Of a stretch of DNA of 64,000 bases, positions 1 to 8,897 are shown piece after piece. Position 1 is the first letter of the stretch, and the number at the start of each line of letters is the position of its first letter. The position numbers and the translations under genes are program-made. This stretch comes from Streptomyces sp. col6 (lineage in GTDB: Bacteria > Actinomycetota > Actinomycetes > Streptomycetales > Streptomycetaceae): positions 135,191 to 199,190 of the forward strand of contig NZ_RDBL01000006.1 in assembly GCF_008042035.1 (NCBI RefSeq). Reading direction: 5' to 3'. The notes below the pieces were generated by a model. It searched no databases. It had not been told where the DNA came from and worked only from the letters and a program-made list of their open reading frames with translations.

Positions 1-1275
1 GCCGGGAGTTGGCGGCTGCGGCGGGGCGAGGGGAGCGGTCGGCCCGGTCGGCACGCCCAGCACCTCGGTCGCGGGTTCGGCCGGGGGCCCCGGCTGCGGT
101 TCGGACACCGCGGCGGTCACCGGACCGGCCGGGGACGGCTTGGTCAGGGGCACGGCATCCCGGGGCACCGCGTCCTGCGGCTCCGTGTCCCGAGGCGCTG
201 TGTCCCGAGGCGCTGTGTCCCAAGGTGCCGCGACCCGCGGGTCATCGCCCTGCGGCCCGCCGTCGCCCGCTCCGGCGCCGGAAGCCCCCGCGTCCGTAGG
301 CCCGCTACCCCCCGGAGCCGCACCGGCCACCCCCGCATCCGCCGGTACCGCGTCCTCCGGGTCCTCCGAGTCGAGCAGTTCCACGGCATGGCGGCCGAGC
401 TGGGCGATGAGCGCGCCCGGCAGCCAGGGCTCCGCGCTGTTGTCGTCGCCCGCCAGCAGGGCCAGGATGTCGTCCGTGGACGGCCGGGCCTGCGGGTCCT
501 TGTGGAGGCAGCCCCGGATCAGGTCGTCGAGACCCGCAGTGACCCCGGTCAGGTCCGGGTCCTCCTGCGCGATGCGGAACAGCAGGGCGTGCATCTCGTT
601 GGCCGCGGCACCGAAGGGGAGCCGCCCGGTCAGCGCGTACGTGAGCACCGATCCCAGACAGAACACGTCGCTCGCCGCGCTCACCCGCTCGCCCCGCACC
701 TGCTCCGGCGACATGAAGCCGGGCGAGCCGACGAGCGCTCCGGTACGGGTGAGTCCGCCGTCGGTGACGGTGTCCAGGGCTCTGGCTATCCCGAAGTCGA
801 TGACGCGCGGACCGTCGATCGTGAGCAGGATGTTGGAGGGCTTCAGGTCCCGGTGGATGAGGCCGGCCGTGTGGATGGCCTTCAGGGCGTGCGCGAGACC
901 GGCGCCGAGAATGCGGACGGACCGTTCCGGCAGGGGGCCGTACCCGCCGGCGGCCGCCCGGCCCGAGACGGTGGCGTGGAGGGAGGGCCCCGCCACATAC
1001 CCGGTGGCGACCCACGGCACATCGGCCTCGGTGTCGGCGTCCAGCACCGGCGCGGTCCTGGTGGAGCCCACCCGGCGGGCGGCCTGCACCTCCTGCCGGA
1101 ACCGGTCGCGGAATTCCTGCTGGGCGGCGAGTTCCTCGCGTACGAGCTTGAGCGCGACCGTACGGCCCCGGTCGGACCTGGCCAGATAGACCTGGCCCAT
1201 GCCGCCCGCGCCGAGGCGCCCCAGCAAGCGGTACGCGCCGATGCGCTGTGGATCGGTGGACCCGAGCTTCTCCAT
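1..1275 (-). CDS. Serine/threonine protein kinase, N-terminal part (runs off the left edge)
   Basis: Hanks-type (PknB-like) protein kinase that would phosphorylate Ser/Thr of cytosolic or membrane substrates. The ATG at 1275 opens a frame that stays open to base 1. Visible are the glycine-rich loop GAGGMG (residues 22-27), the ATP-binding Lys in VALK (43), the catalytic loop HRDLKPSN (140-147, Asp142) and IDFGIA with the DFG Asp at 159. After the kinase domain (about residue 285) the sequence becomes a Pro/Ala/Asp-rich linker, including a short TAPRD-type repeat encoded at 191-220. This is usual before a transmembrane helix and extracellular sensor, which would lie outside the window. The GntR gene is divergent, 142 bp away. 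Identification as a kinase is secure; the sensor and its ligand cannot be seen. Confidence 0.95.
   Translation of the reverse strand, partial: MEKLGSTDPQRIGAYRLLGRLGAGGMGQVYLARSDRGRTVALKLVREELAAQQEFRDRFRQEVQAARRVGSTRTAPVLDADTEADVPWVATGYVAGPSLHATVSGRAAAGGYGPLPERSVRILGAGLAHALKAIHTAGLIHRDLKPSNILLTIDGPRVIDFGIARALDTVTDGGLTRTGALVGSPGFMSPEQVRGERVSAASDVFCLGSVLTYALTGRLPFGAAANEMHALLFRIAQEDPDLTGVTAGLDDLIRGCLHKDPQARPSTDDILALLAGDDNSAEPWLPGALIAQLGRHAVELLDSEDPEDAVPADAGVAGAAPGGSGPTDAGASGAGAGDGGPQGDDPRVAAPWDTAPRDTAPRDTEPQDAVPRDAVPLTKPSPAGPVTAAVSEPQPGPPAEPATEVLGVPTGPTAPLAPPQPPTPG
191..220. repeat. Two perfect 15-bp tandem copies within the kinase linker
   Basis: The unit cgaggcgctgtgtcc occurs twice back to back, with diverged copies on both sides. 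Read on the minus strand it encodes a five-residue unit of the type DTAPR in the Pro-rich juxtamembrane linker. It is in frame, so copy-number change would only alter linker length. Confidence 0.8.
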
Positions 1276-1417
1276 GGTGTGCGGCCTCCCCCGTACGACA
1301 ACACGCCGGACGGGGACGAGAATAGCGGCGTGGCCCGTCCCGTCGGGGCCCTCGGGGGCTCCTGACCGGTCCGGAGCCGGTCTAAGGTGACCCGGAACCG
1401 AATCGGGGAGGGGCGCC

Positions 1418-2122
1418 ATGTGCGCGAGCGGAGCCGTCACCCGCAGCACCCTGCGTCAGCAGATCGCGGACGCGCTGCGCGACGAGGTGCTCGCCGGGCG
1501 TCTGCTGCCGGGGCGTGAGTTCACGGTGAAGCAGATCGCCGAGCAGTACGGGGTCTCCGCGACACCCGTCCGCGAGGCGCTGTTCGACCTGTCCGCGCAG
1601 GGCCTCCTCGAATCCGACCAGCACCGCGGGTTCCGGGTGCACGAGTTCACGGTCGCGGACTACCGGGCGATGGTCGAGGCCCGTGCCCTGGTCATGGACG
1701 GGGTCATCCGAGGCGTCTTCCACGATCCGCTGCCGGCGCAGCAGCCGGGCTACCGTGACGCGCTCGTCTCCGTACGCCGCCGCGCGGAGGAGGCCGCCCG
1801 TGCGGCACGCGGCGGGGACCTGGACATCCTCATCGGCTACGACCTGCGCTTCTGGCGGGAGCTCGGCGGGCTCATCGGCAACGCCTACATCAGCGACTTC
1901 CTGCACCGGCTGCGCGTGCAGGCGTGGGTGTTCGCCGTGCCGTACCTGCGGGGCGACACCGATATGCGCGACTGGCTGTGGAACGGCCATGCCGAGCTGG
2001 TCGCCGCGATCACGCATCGGGACCGCGAGGCCCTGCGCGCGGTGATTCACGACTACAACAGCCACGCGCTGAGCTGGGCCGACCGACTGGCCGCCCCGGG
2101 ACCGGCCACGAGGGAGACCTAG
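1418..2122 (+). CDS. GntR-family transcriptional regulator (FCD-type)
   Basis: DNA-binding regulator of 234 residues. The N-terminal winged helix (residues about 8-70) shows the GntR pattern: LRQQIADALRDEVLAGRLLPG, then EQYGVSATPVREALFDLSAQGLL, then a basic wing. The C-terminal helical half (about 80-225), with scattered His/Asp/Asn, fits the FCD effector domain that binds small carboxylates, often through a metal. The ATG at 1418 follows a strong GGGGAGGGG ribosome-binding site. No effector or target is evident. The divergent kinase and the next gene downstream (2261) do not point to a catabolic pathway, so the regulated function is unknown. Confidence 0.9.
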   Translation: MCASGAVTRSTLRQQIADALRDEVLAGRLLPGREFTVKQIAEQYGVSATPVREALFDLSAQGLLESDQHRGFRVHEFTVADYRAMVEARALVMDGVIRGVFHDPLPAQQPGYRDALVSVRRRAEEAARAARGGDLDILIGYDLRFWRELGGLIGNAYISDFLHRLRVQAWVFAVPYLRGDTDMRDWLWNGHAELVAAITHRDREALRAVIHDYNSHALSWADRLAAPGPATRET

Positions 2123-2260
2123 GGGCGCCCCTGCCCCCGACGGGCACCGGGCACAGCGCCACCGCGCCCCGGGCCGGTCGTGAGCGACCTCTGTGCGCGC
2201 GGTGCCGGCCGCATTACGCTGGCCCGACCACCGCACGCCCCCGTTGGAGAGCGAGACTTC

Positions 2261-2911
2261 GTGGCCTGTGACCTGTGGCTGGTCCCCCTCGTCGATGTGC
2301 TGTGCCACAGCCCCGACAACCCCTTCGCCGAAGAGATCACCCTCTACGACAAGGCCCTGGGCGAGGCCGGACTGCCGCCCGTCCCCGTCTACGCCTACAT
2401 GCCCGGACTCACCGGCGATGTGGCCCCGGTCGCGGGATTCGACTACGAGGCCCTGCACTTTCTGCGCCGCGCCTACCTGCTCCAGCTCAGCGGCCTCGCC
2501 GTCACTCCGGTCGACGAGCTGGGCGGGGACTACGAGCAGTTGCTGGAGATGTTCGAGCCGACGGCCCGGCAGTCGCATCTGGTGTGGCACTTCGACCACG
2601 CGGGTGCGTACGTTCCCCTCGACTTCGCCGCCCCGGTCTCCACCGACGACCTGCTGGCGGGCGGCGGCCCGCTCGGTTCGGCGCACGGGCTGCTGCGGGA
2701 GCTGGAGTTCGTCGCCCCGGCGATCGGCATCGACCCGGCGAACCCGCCGGCCGCCCCGCTGCCGCCCGCCGCACCGACCGAGCTGGAGGAGCCGGCGAGC
2801 TCCGTCCCGTACGACGACGACCCGTTCGCCCGGGAACGCCACGTCTGGCTCGGCCTGCACGCCGCGGCCACCCGCAGCCTCGCCCAGGGATCGATGATCG
2901 TCTTCAGCTGA
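2261..2911 (+). CDS. Conserved actinobacterial protein of unknown function
   Basis: Acidic soluble protein of 216 residues. I recognise it only as a conserved streptomycete protein without assigned function. The GTG at 2261 (protein starting MACDLWLVPLVDVLCHS) sits 11 bp after GGAG and is preferred to the upstream GTG at 2180, whose extra 27 residues look non-coding. There is no signal peptide or transmembrane segment. Features are an N-terminal LVPLVDVLCHS stretch, aromatic HLVWHFDHAGAYVPLDF near residue 118, and a Pro-rich segment near residue 165. It lies 138 bp after the GntR gene on the same strand and converges on the SLATT gene, so it may be separately transcribed. Confidence 0.8.
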   Translation: MACDLWLVPLVDVLCHSPDNPFAEEITLYDKALGEAGLPPVPVYAYMPGLTGDVAPVAGFDYEALHFLRRAYLLQLSGLAVTPVDELGGDYEQLLEMFEPTARQSHLVWHFDHAGAYVPLDFAAPVSTDDLLAGGGPLGSAHGLLRELEFVAPAIGIDPANPPAAPLPPAAPTELEEPASSVPYDDDPFARERHVWLGLHAAATRSLAQGSMIVFS

Positions 2912-2944
2912 GGCGGCCTCGTACCGCCCGGGTCCCCGTGCCGG

Positions 2945-3745
2945 TCAGCGCGGGGACTCCGGTGGCCGCTGCCTCGGCATGTTCGGCCGGCCCATGGACT
3001 GGAGCGGGAACCGGCCGGGAGCCGCCCCCTGCTCCGGGCGCCCGTTCCCCGAGCCGCCGGAGGCCAGGGCCTGCATCCCCAGCGGCGCGGGACCTGCCCG
3101 GAACTCCACCATCCAGTCGGCGGTCTCCGACCGTACGAGCTCCGTGATGTCCTCGGAGAAGCGCCGCAGCACGCCCAGGCACCGCTCGGTCGCCTCGCTC
3201 GCCGTGCCCTCGGCCGGGCCGAGCACCTCCCGTACGCACTCCGACGCCCAGTCGAACCGGAGCACCTGGAGCCGCCGCTGCACGGCCTGCGCGGTCGCGA
3301 GGTTCCTTATCCAGCCCGAGGTCAGGCCGAAGTACCGGTCGCACGCCATGCATGCGGCGCCCAGCAGCAGCGACAGATACCCCAGGCCGGCCGCACCGTG
3401 CAGCGCGCCGGTCAGGTCGAGCAGCGGCAGGGCGGCGCCCGCGACCACTCCGGCCGCCGTGCCCATCCGCAGGGCCCTGGCGCCGCGGCGCTTCCACAGC
3501 CGGTCGTTCAGATACCACTCGGCGGTGCGCAGCGCGTCCGCCTCAAGCCACCGGTAGAGCTCGTCGAGCCGCTGGGAGGGCTCTCCCCAGTCGCCCTGCG
3601 GGAACGGCTCCCCGGTCAGGTCACGGCCCCGCCCCGCACGGCCCTCGGCGCCGGAGCCCGTACCGGAAGGAGCGGCCGCACCCACCGGGCCGGACGCGCC
3701 GGACTTGCGGGGCGGCACTTCGGGCTGCATCTCCGGCTGACTCAC
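2945..3745 (-). CDS. SLATT-domain two-transmembrane protein
   Basis: Membrane protein of about 266 residues. After a low-complexity Pro/Gly/Ala N-terminus comes a conserved helical segment (DELYRWLEADALRTAEWYL), then two hydrophobic helices (around ALRMGTAAGVVAGAALPLLDL and GLGYLSLLLGAACMACDRYF), then a soluble helical part. This is the arrangement of the SLATT family (SMODS- and SLOG-associating two-TM effector), whose members elsewhere are predicted pore-forming effectors of nucleotide-signalling or abortive-infection systems. The GTG at 3745 is chosen because AGGAG lies 7 bp upstream; an ATG at 3763 is the alternative. No nucleotide cyclase or SLOG partner is adjacent. The gene is a regular streptomycete resident next to ybaB-recR, so a housekeeping role is equally possible. 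Confidence 0.8.
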   Translation of the reverse strand: MSQPEMQPEVPPRKSGASGPVGAAAPSGTGSGAEGRAGRGRDLTGEPFPQGDWGEPSQRLDELYRWLEADALRTAEWYLNDRLWKRRGARALRMGTAAGVVAGAALPLLDLTGALHGAAGLGYLSLLLGAACMACDRYFGLTSGWIRNLATAQAVQRRLQVLRFDWASECVREVLGPAEGTASEATERCLGVLRRFSEDITELVRSETADWMVEFRAGPAPLGMQALASGGSGNGRPEQGAAPGRFPLQSMGRPNMPRQRPPESPR

Positions 3746-4124
3746 CGGGGTACTCCTCTGCATGCTGCATAGCGACGCGTGCTCTCGACCGCGTACTCGA
3801 CGACGGGGCGGATCTCTGCTCTGCTCCCTGGCTGCTCCAGCCCCCTGGACGCGACGGGCAGTCCCCCGTGCGTAACCATGCGTGACGGGAAGTATGCGCG
3901 TGCGTACCGGGACGCATGCCCTTCCTACCGCCGAATGGTGGGCCGTGGGGTCGAAATCGCGGTATTCCCGGGTGCGTACGGCCTCTGGTCAGGTATAGGA
4001 GTCCCGGCACCGTTCTCCCGAACTCACTCGAAAGAGTTGCTCCCCGGCGGGTGGGGCGCGCCGCCCGGGGACAACGTAGGCTCGGCGTACCGAAACATTT
4101 GTCGTCGAAATGCCTGGAGTGACC
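3746..4124. other. Divergent intergenic region between the SLATT gene and ybaB
   Basis: About 380 bp holding no ORF with coding character; the overlapping open frames here are GC-driven. It must contain promoters for both flanking genes. GGAG at 4116-4119 is the likely ribosome-binding site of the GTG at 4125. I see no RNA gene or terminator. Confidence 0.5.
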
Positions 4125-4463
4125 GTGATTCCCGGTGGTGGTCAGCCCAATATGCAGCAGCTGCTGCAGCAGGCCCAGAAGATGCAGCAGGAGCTCGCTC
4201 AGGCCCAGGAGGAGCTTGCCAGGACCGAGGTCGACGGCCAGGCGGGCGGCGGTCTGGTCAGGGCGACGGTCAACGGCTCGGGTGAGCTGCGCGGCCTGGT
4301 GATCGATCCCAAGGCGGTGGACCCGGAGGACACCGAGACCCTCGCGGATCTCGTCGTCGCGGCGGTCCAGGCGGCCAACGAGAACGCGCAGCAGCTCCAG
4401 CAGCAGAAGCTGGGCCCGCTGACCCAGGGCCTGGGCGGCGGCATGCCCGGCCTGCCGTTCTGA
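4125..4463 (+). CDS. YbaB/EbfC-family nucleoid-associated protein
   Basis: Small (112 residues) DNA-binding protein that forms dimers shaped like tweezers and is typically encoded beside recR. The GTG at 4125 gives [20 protein letters not shown] and lies 5 bp after GGAG. Using the ATG at 4110 would add five residues. The long N-terminal helix rich in Gln/Glu ([17 protein letters not shown]) is followed by the family signature [34 protein letters not shown] and a Gly/Pro-rich tail. It sits 80 bp upstream of recR on the same strand, the standard pairing. A role in nucleoid organisation or recombination is inferred from the family. Confidence 0.95.
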   Translation: MIPGGGQPNMQQLLQQAQKMQQELAQAQEELARTEVDGQAGGGLVRATVNGSGELRGLVIDPKAVDPEDTETLADLVVAAVQAANENAQQLQQQKLGPLTQGLGGGMPGLPF

Positions 4464-4542
4464 CCGGCCGCATACCCAAGACCCTACGTACCCCCTACGG
4501 TACGTACCACGACTCAGCCGGCTCAGTCAGGAAGGCGTTCCG

Positions 4543-5142
4543 TTGTACGAAGGCGTGGTTCAGGACCTCATCGACGAACTGGGCAGGCTGCCCGGCGTCG
4601 GTCCCAAGAGCGCGCAGCGGATCGCCTTCCACGTGCTGCAGGCGGAGCCCACGGACGTACGGCGGCTGGCGCACGCCCTCCTGGAGGTCAAGGACAAGGT
4701 CCGCTTCTGCGCGGTCTGCGGCAACGTGGCCCAGCAGGAGGAGTGCGGGATCTGCCGCGACCAGCGCCGCGACCGGTCGGTCATCTGCGTGGTCGAGGAG
4801 CCCAAGGACGTCGTCGCGATCGAGCGGACCCGTGAGTTCCGGGGCCGCTACCACGTGCTGGGCGGGGCGATCAGCCCCATCGAGGGCGTCGGACCGGACG
4901 ATCTGCGCATCCGCGAACTGCTGGCCCGTCTCGCCGACGGCTCCATCACCGAGCTGATCCTGGCGACCGACCCCAACCTGGAGGGCGAGGCCACCGCGAC
5001 GTACCTGGCGCGGATGGTCAAGCCCATGGGCCTGCGCGTCACCCGGCTGGCCAGCGGCCTGCCGGTGGGCGGCGATCTGGAGTACGCGGACGAGGTCACC
5101 CTCGGCCGCGCCTTCGAGGGGAGGCGGCTGCTCGATGTCTGA
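4543..5142 (+). CDS. recR: Recombination mediator RecR
   Basis: RecR (199 residues, full length) loads RecA on gapped single-stranded DNA together with RecO/RecF. In order: helix-hairpin-helix ([15 protein letters not shown], residues about 17-31), a four-cysteine zinc finger CAVCGN..ECGIC (about 57-72), the Toprim domain with the acidic motif CVVEEPKD and the [10 protein letters not shown] segment, and the C-terminal Walker-like tail containing LGRAFEGRR. The start is TTG at 4543, preceded by AGGAAGG; the family begins [10 protein letters not shown] exactly here. It is probably cotranscribed with ybaB. Confidence 0.97.
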   Translation: MYEGVVQDLIDELGRLPGVGPKSAQRIAFHVLQAEPTDVRRLAHALLEVKDKVRFCAVCGNVAQQEECGICRDQRRDRSVICVVEEPKDVVAIERTREFRGRYHVLGGAISPIEGVGPDDLRIRELLARLADGSITELILATDPNLEGEATATYLARMVKPMGLRVTRLASGLPVGGDLEYADEVTLGRAFEGRRLLDV

Positions 5143-5234
5143 CGGTTCCGTCCCCGCATCTCACGACGGCTTTACGTTCAGCGCGGTTATCTTCTACTCA
5201 CCGTCTCCGACCGTGCACACGGGAGGTCTCCTCG

Positions 5235-5894
5235 ATGTCTGACGCCACGTTGAACACCGTCACGCAGGACCCCGGCGATTTCGCGGTCCAGATCGCGGAC
5301 CAGATCAAGACGTTCATCGTCGCGGTCACCGAGGTGTCCAAGGTCGAGGAACCGGAAGAGGCTGTTCCGGTCCTGCTCCTCCAGGTCTCCCAGCTGCTGC
5401 TGGCCGGCGGCCGGCTCGGCGCGTACGAGGACATCCTCCCGGACGAGCGCTACGAGCCGGACCTGGGCGCCGAGCCGGACGCCGACGGCCTGCGCGAGCG
5501 CTTCGCGGCCCTCCTGGAGCCGATCGACGTCTACTCCGAGGTCTTCGACCCGTACGAGCCCCGCAAGGCGCCGGTCGCGGCCCGCATCTCGGACGACCTG
5601 GCCGACCTCGTCACCGATCTGCGCCACGGCCTGGCCCACTACGAGGAGGACCGGACCACCGAGGCCCTGTGGTGGTGGCAGTTCTCCTACTTCTCCAACT
5701 GGGGCTCCACCGCCTCCGCCACCCTGCGCGCCCTGCAGTCCCTCATCGCCCATATCCGCCTCAACCAGCCCCTCCAGGAGCTGGACGGCCTGGACACCGA
5801 CCAGGACGCCGCCGACGACGACCTGGCGGAGGAGGCGGGCCGCGTCATGGTCGAGGAGATCGCGGGGCCGCTGGGCCTGCGGCCGGTGAAGTAG
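5235..5894 (+). CDS. DUF5063 domain protein
   Basis: Acidic soluble protein of 219 residues belonging to the DUF5063 family, widespread in actinomycetes next to recR. There is no signal peptide or transmembrane helix. Conserved aromatic motifs are seen in ALWWWQFSYFSNWGSTAS (about 140-157) and in the N-terminal QIADQIKTFIVAVTEVSKVE helix. The ATG at 5235 follows GGGAGG. It lies 92 bp after recR on the same strand, and a weak link to recombination is suggested only by that conserved neighbourhood. Molecular function is unknown. Confidence 0.85.
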   Translation: MSDATLNTVTQDPGDFAVQIADQIKTFIVAVTEVSKVEEPEEAVPVLLLQVSQLLLAGGRLGAYEDILPDERYEPDLGAEPDADGLRERFAALLEPIDVYSEVFDPYEPRKAPVAARISDDLADLVTDLRHGLAHYEEDRTTEALWWWQFSYFSNWGSTASATLRALQSLIAHIRLNQPLQELDGLDTDQDAADDDLAEEAGRVMVEEIAGPLGLRPVK

Positions 5895-6268
5895 CGGCCG
5901 TCACCCAGCCGCGCCCCGTTGTCGGTGCGCGACACCTGCGAAGCCGGAGCGGATCGTTCCGCCCATGCTGGGGGCCGAGGTGCCGCGCGGGGCGGACGCG
6001 GACGCGGCGCGGCGTGTGAAGCGCCGCGGCGTTGCCCCGCCGCACCTGCGGAGCGTAGGAATCCGGCGCCCCGGCCCCGTGTGGGCTGGGCCACAAACGG
6101 GAATGCGTACGGGTCCGCTGGGCAGCAGCGCGGTACGAGCGGCTCGGAAGCGACACGCTGATGATCACGTGGTGAGCGGGACATCTCATCATGTGATATC
6201 AGCGCGGCGTTTCCGGGCTGCTCGTTAAACTGAGCCGACCGCAGTAATGGACTGAGCGAGGAGCGCAC
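5895..6268. promoter_or_regulatory. Leader region of the aspartokinase operon with an imperfect inverted repeat
   Basis: 374 bp without a gene. An imperfect inverted repeat pairs 6156-6170 (cgctgatgatcacgt) with 6191-6204 (atgtgatatcagcg), spaced 20 bp. It lies about 65 bp before the aspartokinase start and could be an operator. TAAACT near 6227 resembles a -10 element. GAGGAGCG before the GTG at 6269 is the ribosome-binding site. I see no lysine-riboswitch-like or attenuator structure. Confidence 0.4.
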
Positions 6269-7540
6269 GTGGGCCTTGTCGTGCAGAAGTACGGAGGCTC
6301 CTCCGTAGCCGATGCCGAGGGCATCAAGCGCGTCGCCAAGCGAATCGTCGATGCCAAGAAGAACGGCAACCAGGTGGTTGTCGTGGTGTCAGCGATGGGC
6401 GACACGACGGACGAGTTGATCGATCTCGCCGAGCAGGTATCCCCGATACCGGCCGGGCGTGAGTTCGACATGCTGCTGACCGCGGGAGAGCGGATCTCCA
6501 TGGCGCTGCTGGCCATGGCGATCAAGAACCTGGGACACGAGGCCCAGTCGTTCACCGGCAGCCAGGCGGGCGTCATCACCGACTCGGTCCACAACAAAGC
6601 GCGCATCATCGATGTGACGCCGGGCCGTATCCGTACGGCGCTGGACGAGGGGAACATCGCGATCGTCGCGGGGTTCCAGGGCGTGTCCCAGGACAAGAAG
6701 GACATCACCACCCTCGGCCGCGGCGGGTCCGACACCACCGCCGTCGCCCTCGCGGCCGCGCTGGATGCCGAGGTCTGCGAGATCTACACCGACGTGGACG
6801 GCGTGTTCACCGCCGACCCTCGGGTCGTGAAGAAGGCCCGTAAGATCGACTGGATCTCGTTCGAGGACATGCTGGAGCTGGCCGCGTCCGGCTCCAAGGT
6901 GCTGCTGCACCGGTGCGTAGAGTACGCACGCCGTTACAACATCCCGATCCACGTGCGCTCGTCCTTCTCCGGACTGCGCGGCACCTGGGTCAGCAACGAG
7001 CCGCAAGGGGACCAGCAGGTGGAGCACGCGATCATCTCCGGAGTCGCCCATGACGTCTCCGAGGCCAAGATCACCGTCGTCGGCGTGCCCGACAAGCCGG
7101 GCGAGGCCGCCGCGATCTTCCGCACGATCGCGAACGCCGAGGTCAACATCGACATGGTGGTGCAGAACGTCTCCGCCGCCTCGACCGGCCTGACGGACAT
7201 CTCGTTCACGCTCCCGAAGGCCGAGGGCCGCAAGGCCATCGACGCCCTGGAGCGCAACCGCGGCGTGATCGGCTTCGACTCGCTGCGCTACGACGACCAG
7301 ATCGCCAAGATCTCCCTGGTCGGCGCGGGTATGAAGACCAACCCCGGGGTCACCGCGGGCTTCTTCGAGGCGCTGTCCGATGCCGGCGTGAACATCGAGC
7401 TGATCTCGACATCCGAGATCCGCATCTCGGTGGTCACCCGTGCCGACGACGTCAACGAGGCCGTGCGCGCCGTGCATACCGCCTTCGGTCTCGACAGCGA
7501 CTCCGACGAGGCAGTCGTGTACGGGGGCACCGGCCGATGA
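6269..7540 (+). CDS. lysC: Aspartate kinase (aspartokinase)
   Basis: Catalyses ATP-dependent phosphorylation of L-aspartate, the entry step to lysine/diaminopimelate, threonine and methionine. Length 423 residues, typical. The amino-acid-kinase domain starts with [14 protein letters not shown] (residues 5-18) and carries [15 protein letters not shown] (around 150-165) and [13 protein letters not shown] (about 174-186). Two ACT domains follow from about residue 265 ([17 protein letters not shown] and [19 protein letters not shown]), the sites of lysine/threonine feedback control. The start is GTG at 6269 after GAGGAG. It overlaps asd by four bases, so the two are translationally coupled. An internal GTG at 7019 could give a separate beta subunit. 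Confidence 0.98.
   Translation: MGLVVQKYGGSSVADAEGIKRVAKRIVDAKKNGNQVVVVVSAMGDTTDELIDLAEQVSPIPAGREFDMLLTAGERISMALLAMAIKNLGHEAQSFTGSQAGVITDSVHNKARIIDVTPGRIRTALDEGNIAIVAGFQGVSQDKKDITTLGRGGSDTTAVALAAALDAEVCEIYTDVDGVFTADPRVVKKARKIDWISFEDMLELAASGSKVLLHRCVEYARRYNIPIHVRSSFSGLRGTWVSNEPQGDQQVEHAIISGVAHDVSEAKITVVGVPDKPGEAAAIFRTIANAEVNIDMVVQNVSAASTGLTDISFTLPKAEGRKAIDALERNRGVIGFDSLRYDDQIAKISLVGAGMKTNPGVTAGFFEALSDAGVNIELISTSEIRISVVTRADDVNEAVRAVHTAFGLDSDSDEAVVYGGTGR
7019..7540 (+). other. Possible internal translation start for an aspartokinase beta subunit
   Basis: GTG at 7019 is codon 251 of the aspartokinase frame and is preceded by AAGGGGA about 8 bp upstream. The resulting 173-residue product would begin [19 protein letters not shown], at the point where the overlapping beta subunit starts in Corynebacterium and Bacillus aspartokinases of the alpha2beta2 type. 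The start position is seen; use of the site is inference. Confidence 0.5.
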
Positions 7541-8601
7541 CCGCACGCCGCCCTTCGCTCGCGGTCGTCGGCGCGACCGGGGCGATCGGTGGCGTCATGC
7601 TCCAGATCCTCTCGCAGCACGCGGATGTCTGGGGCGAGGTCAGACTCGTCGCCTCGCCGCGCTCGGCCGGCCGCAAGCTGGTCGTCCGCGGTGAGGAGAG
7701 CGAGGTCCTCGAACTCACCGAGGACGTCTTCGACGGCGTCGACGTGGCGCTCTTCCTGGTGCCCGCCGAGGTCTCCGCGCGATGGGCCCCGATCGCCGCG
7801 TCGAAGGGCGCCGTCGTCGTCGACGACTCCGCGGCCTTCCGGACGGACGGCGACGTTCCGCTCGTCGTGCCCGAGATCAACCCGCATGCCGTGCGGATGA
7901 GACCGCGCGGCATCGTCGCGAACCCCAGCTGCACCACGCTGGCGCTGATCGTCGCCGTCGGCGCCCTGCACGCCGAATTCGGCCTGCGAGAGCTGGTCGT
8001 CTCCTCGTACCAGGCCGTCAGCGGCGCCGGACGCGACGGAGTCGCGGCACTGCGCGAACAGTTGTCGATGGTGGCCGGCACCGAACTCGGTACGAAGCCG
8101 GGCGACGTACGCCGCGTCGTGGGGGACACGCACGGCGGCCCGTTCGCCGCGCCGGTCGCGCTCAACGTCGTCCCCTGGGCCGGGACGGACGCCGGGGACG
8201 GCTGGTCGTCGGAGGAACTGGCCATCCGCGACGAGTGCCGCAAGATCCTCGACCTGCCGGACCTGCGGGTATCGGCGACCTGTGTCTACGTACCCGTCGT
8301 CGCCACGCACTCGATGTCGGTGCACGCCCGCTTCGAGAACGAGGTCGCGGTCGACCGGGCCCACGAGATCCTGGCGACGGCCCCCGGAGTGGTGCTCTAC
8401 GACAGCCCGGGTGCCGGCGACTTCCCCACCCCCTCGGACGTGGTGGGCACCGATCCGACCTGGGTCGGCCGGGTCCGGCGCTCGCTGGACGATCCCCGGG
8501 CACTGGAACTCTTCGTCTGCGGCGACAACCTCCGCAAGGGCGCGGCACTCAACGTGGCGCAGATCGCCGAATCGGTGGCCGCCGATTTTCCCCGGTCCTG
8601 A
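7537..8601 (+). CDS. asd: Aspartate-semialdehyde dehydrogenase
   Basis: NADPH-dependent reduction of aspartyl phosphate to aspartate semialdehyde, the step after aspartokinase. 354 residues, normal length. The N-terminal Rossmann motif is [10 protein letters not shown] (residues 10-19). The catalytic cysteine is Cys132 in [10 protein letters not shown] conserved [11 protein letters not shown] segment follows in the substrate domain, and the His-containing [14 protein letters not shown] lies near 250. The start ATG overlaps the aspartokinase stop (ATGA), confirming an ask-asd operon. Confidence 0.97.
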   Translation: MTARRPSLAVVGATGAIGGVMLQILSQHADVWGEVRLVASPRSAGRKLVVRGEESEVLELTEDVFDGVDVALFLVPAEVSARWAPIAASKGAVVVDDSAAFRTDGDVPLVVPEINPHAVRMRPRGIVANPSCTTLALIVAVGALHAEFGLRELVVSSYQAVSGAGRDGVAALREQLSMVAGTELGTKPGDVRRVVGDTHGGPFAAPVALNVVPWAGTDAGDGWSSEELAIRDECRKILDLPDLRVSATCVYVPVVATHSMSVHARFENEVAVDRAHEILATAPGVVLYDSPGAGDFPTPSDVVGTDPTWVGRVRRSLDDPRALELFVCGDNLRKGAALNVAQIAESVAADFPRS

Positions 8602-8897
8602 GCAGCCGTGATCATGAGGTCCGGATCGAGCCGGTTTTGTACTTTCTGTGAACGGCCTGTGAGCAACTTGCTGGTCTGAACCTCTTGAGCTGGGCAGTCG
8701 CCGTGACCGACGATGACCTTTCGGTTCGTTGCAACCGCGGGTCGGGCGCCAGGCGTCTAAGCGGTCACTTCTTGCGCGGCGGGGCGCATGTGCGAGGCAT
8801 CTGGGGAAGAGCGGGTACGTATGAAGGCATATCGCAGGGCCTCAAACGCGGTGCCGTATGCGTACAACCCTGACGGGGGGAAGCGTGTCCAACTGGC
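8602..8897. other. Intergenic region before the SigE-family sigma gene
   Basis: About 300 bp following asd. Short open frames exist but none has a convincing product. It likely carries the sigma-factor promoter. The nearest Shine-Dalgarno-like stretch, GGGGGGAAG near 8875-8883, is rather far (about 15 bp) from the GTG at 8898, so the true sigma start is uncertain. No terminator-like perfect hairpin after asd was found. Confidence 0.4.

Noticed and set aside
191..220. Short tandem repeats considered as CRISPR-like
   Set aside because: Units are contiguous 15-mers without spacers and lie in frame within the kinase linker. No cas genes occur in the window.
5895..6268. Lysine riboswitch or attenuator before aspartokinase
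   Set aside because: No conserved riboswitch core or terminator/antiterminator pair is visible; only an operator-like inverted repeat.
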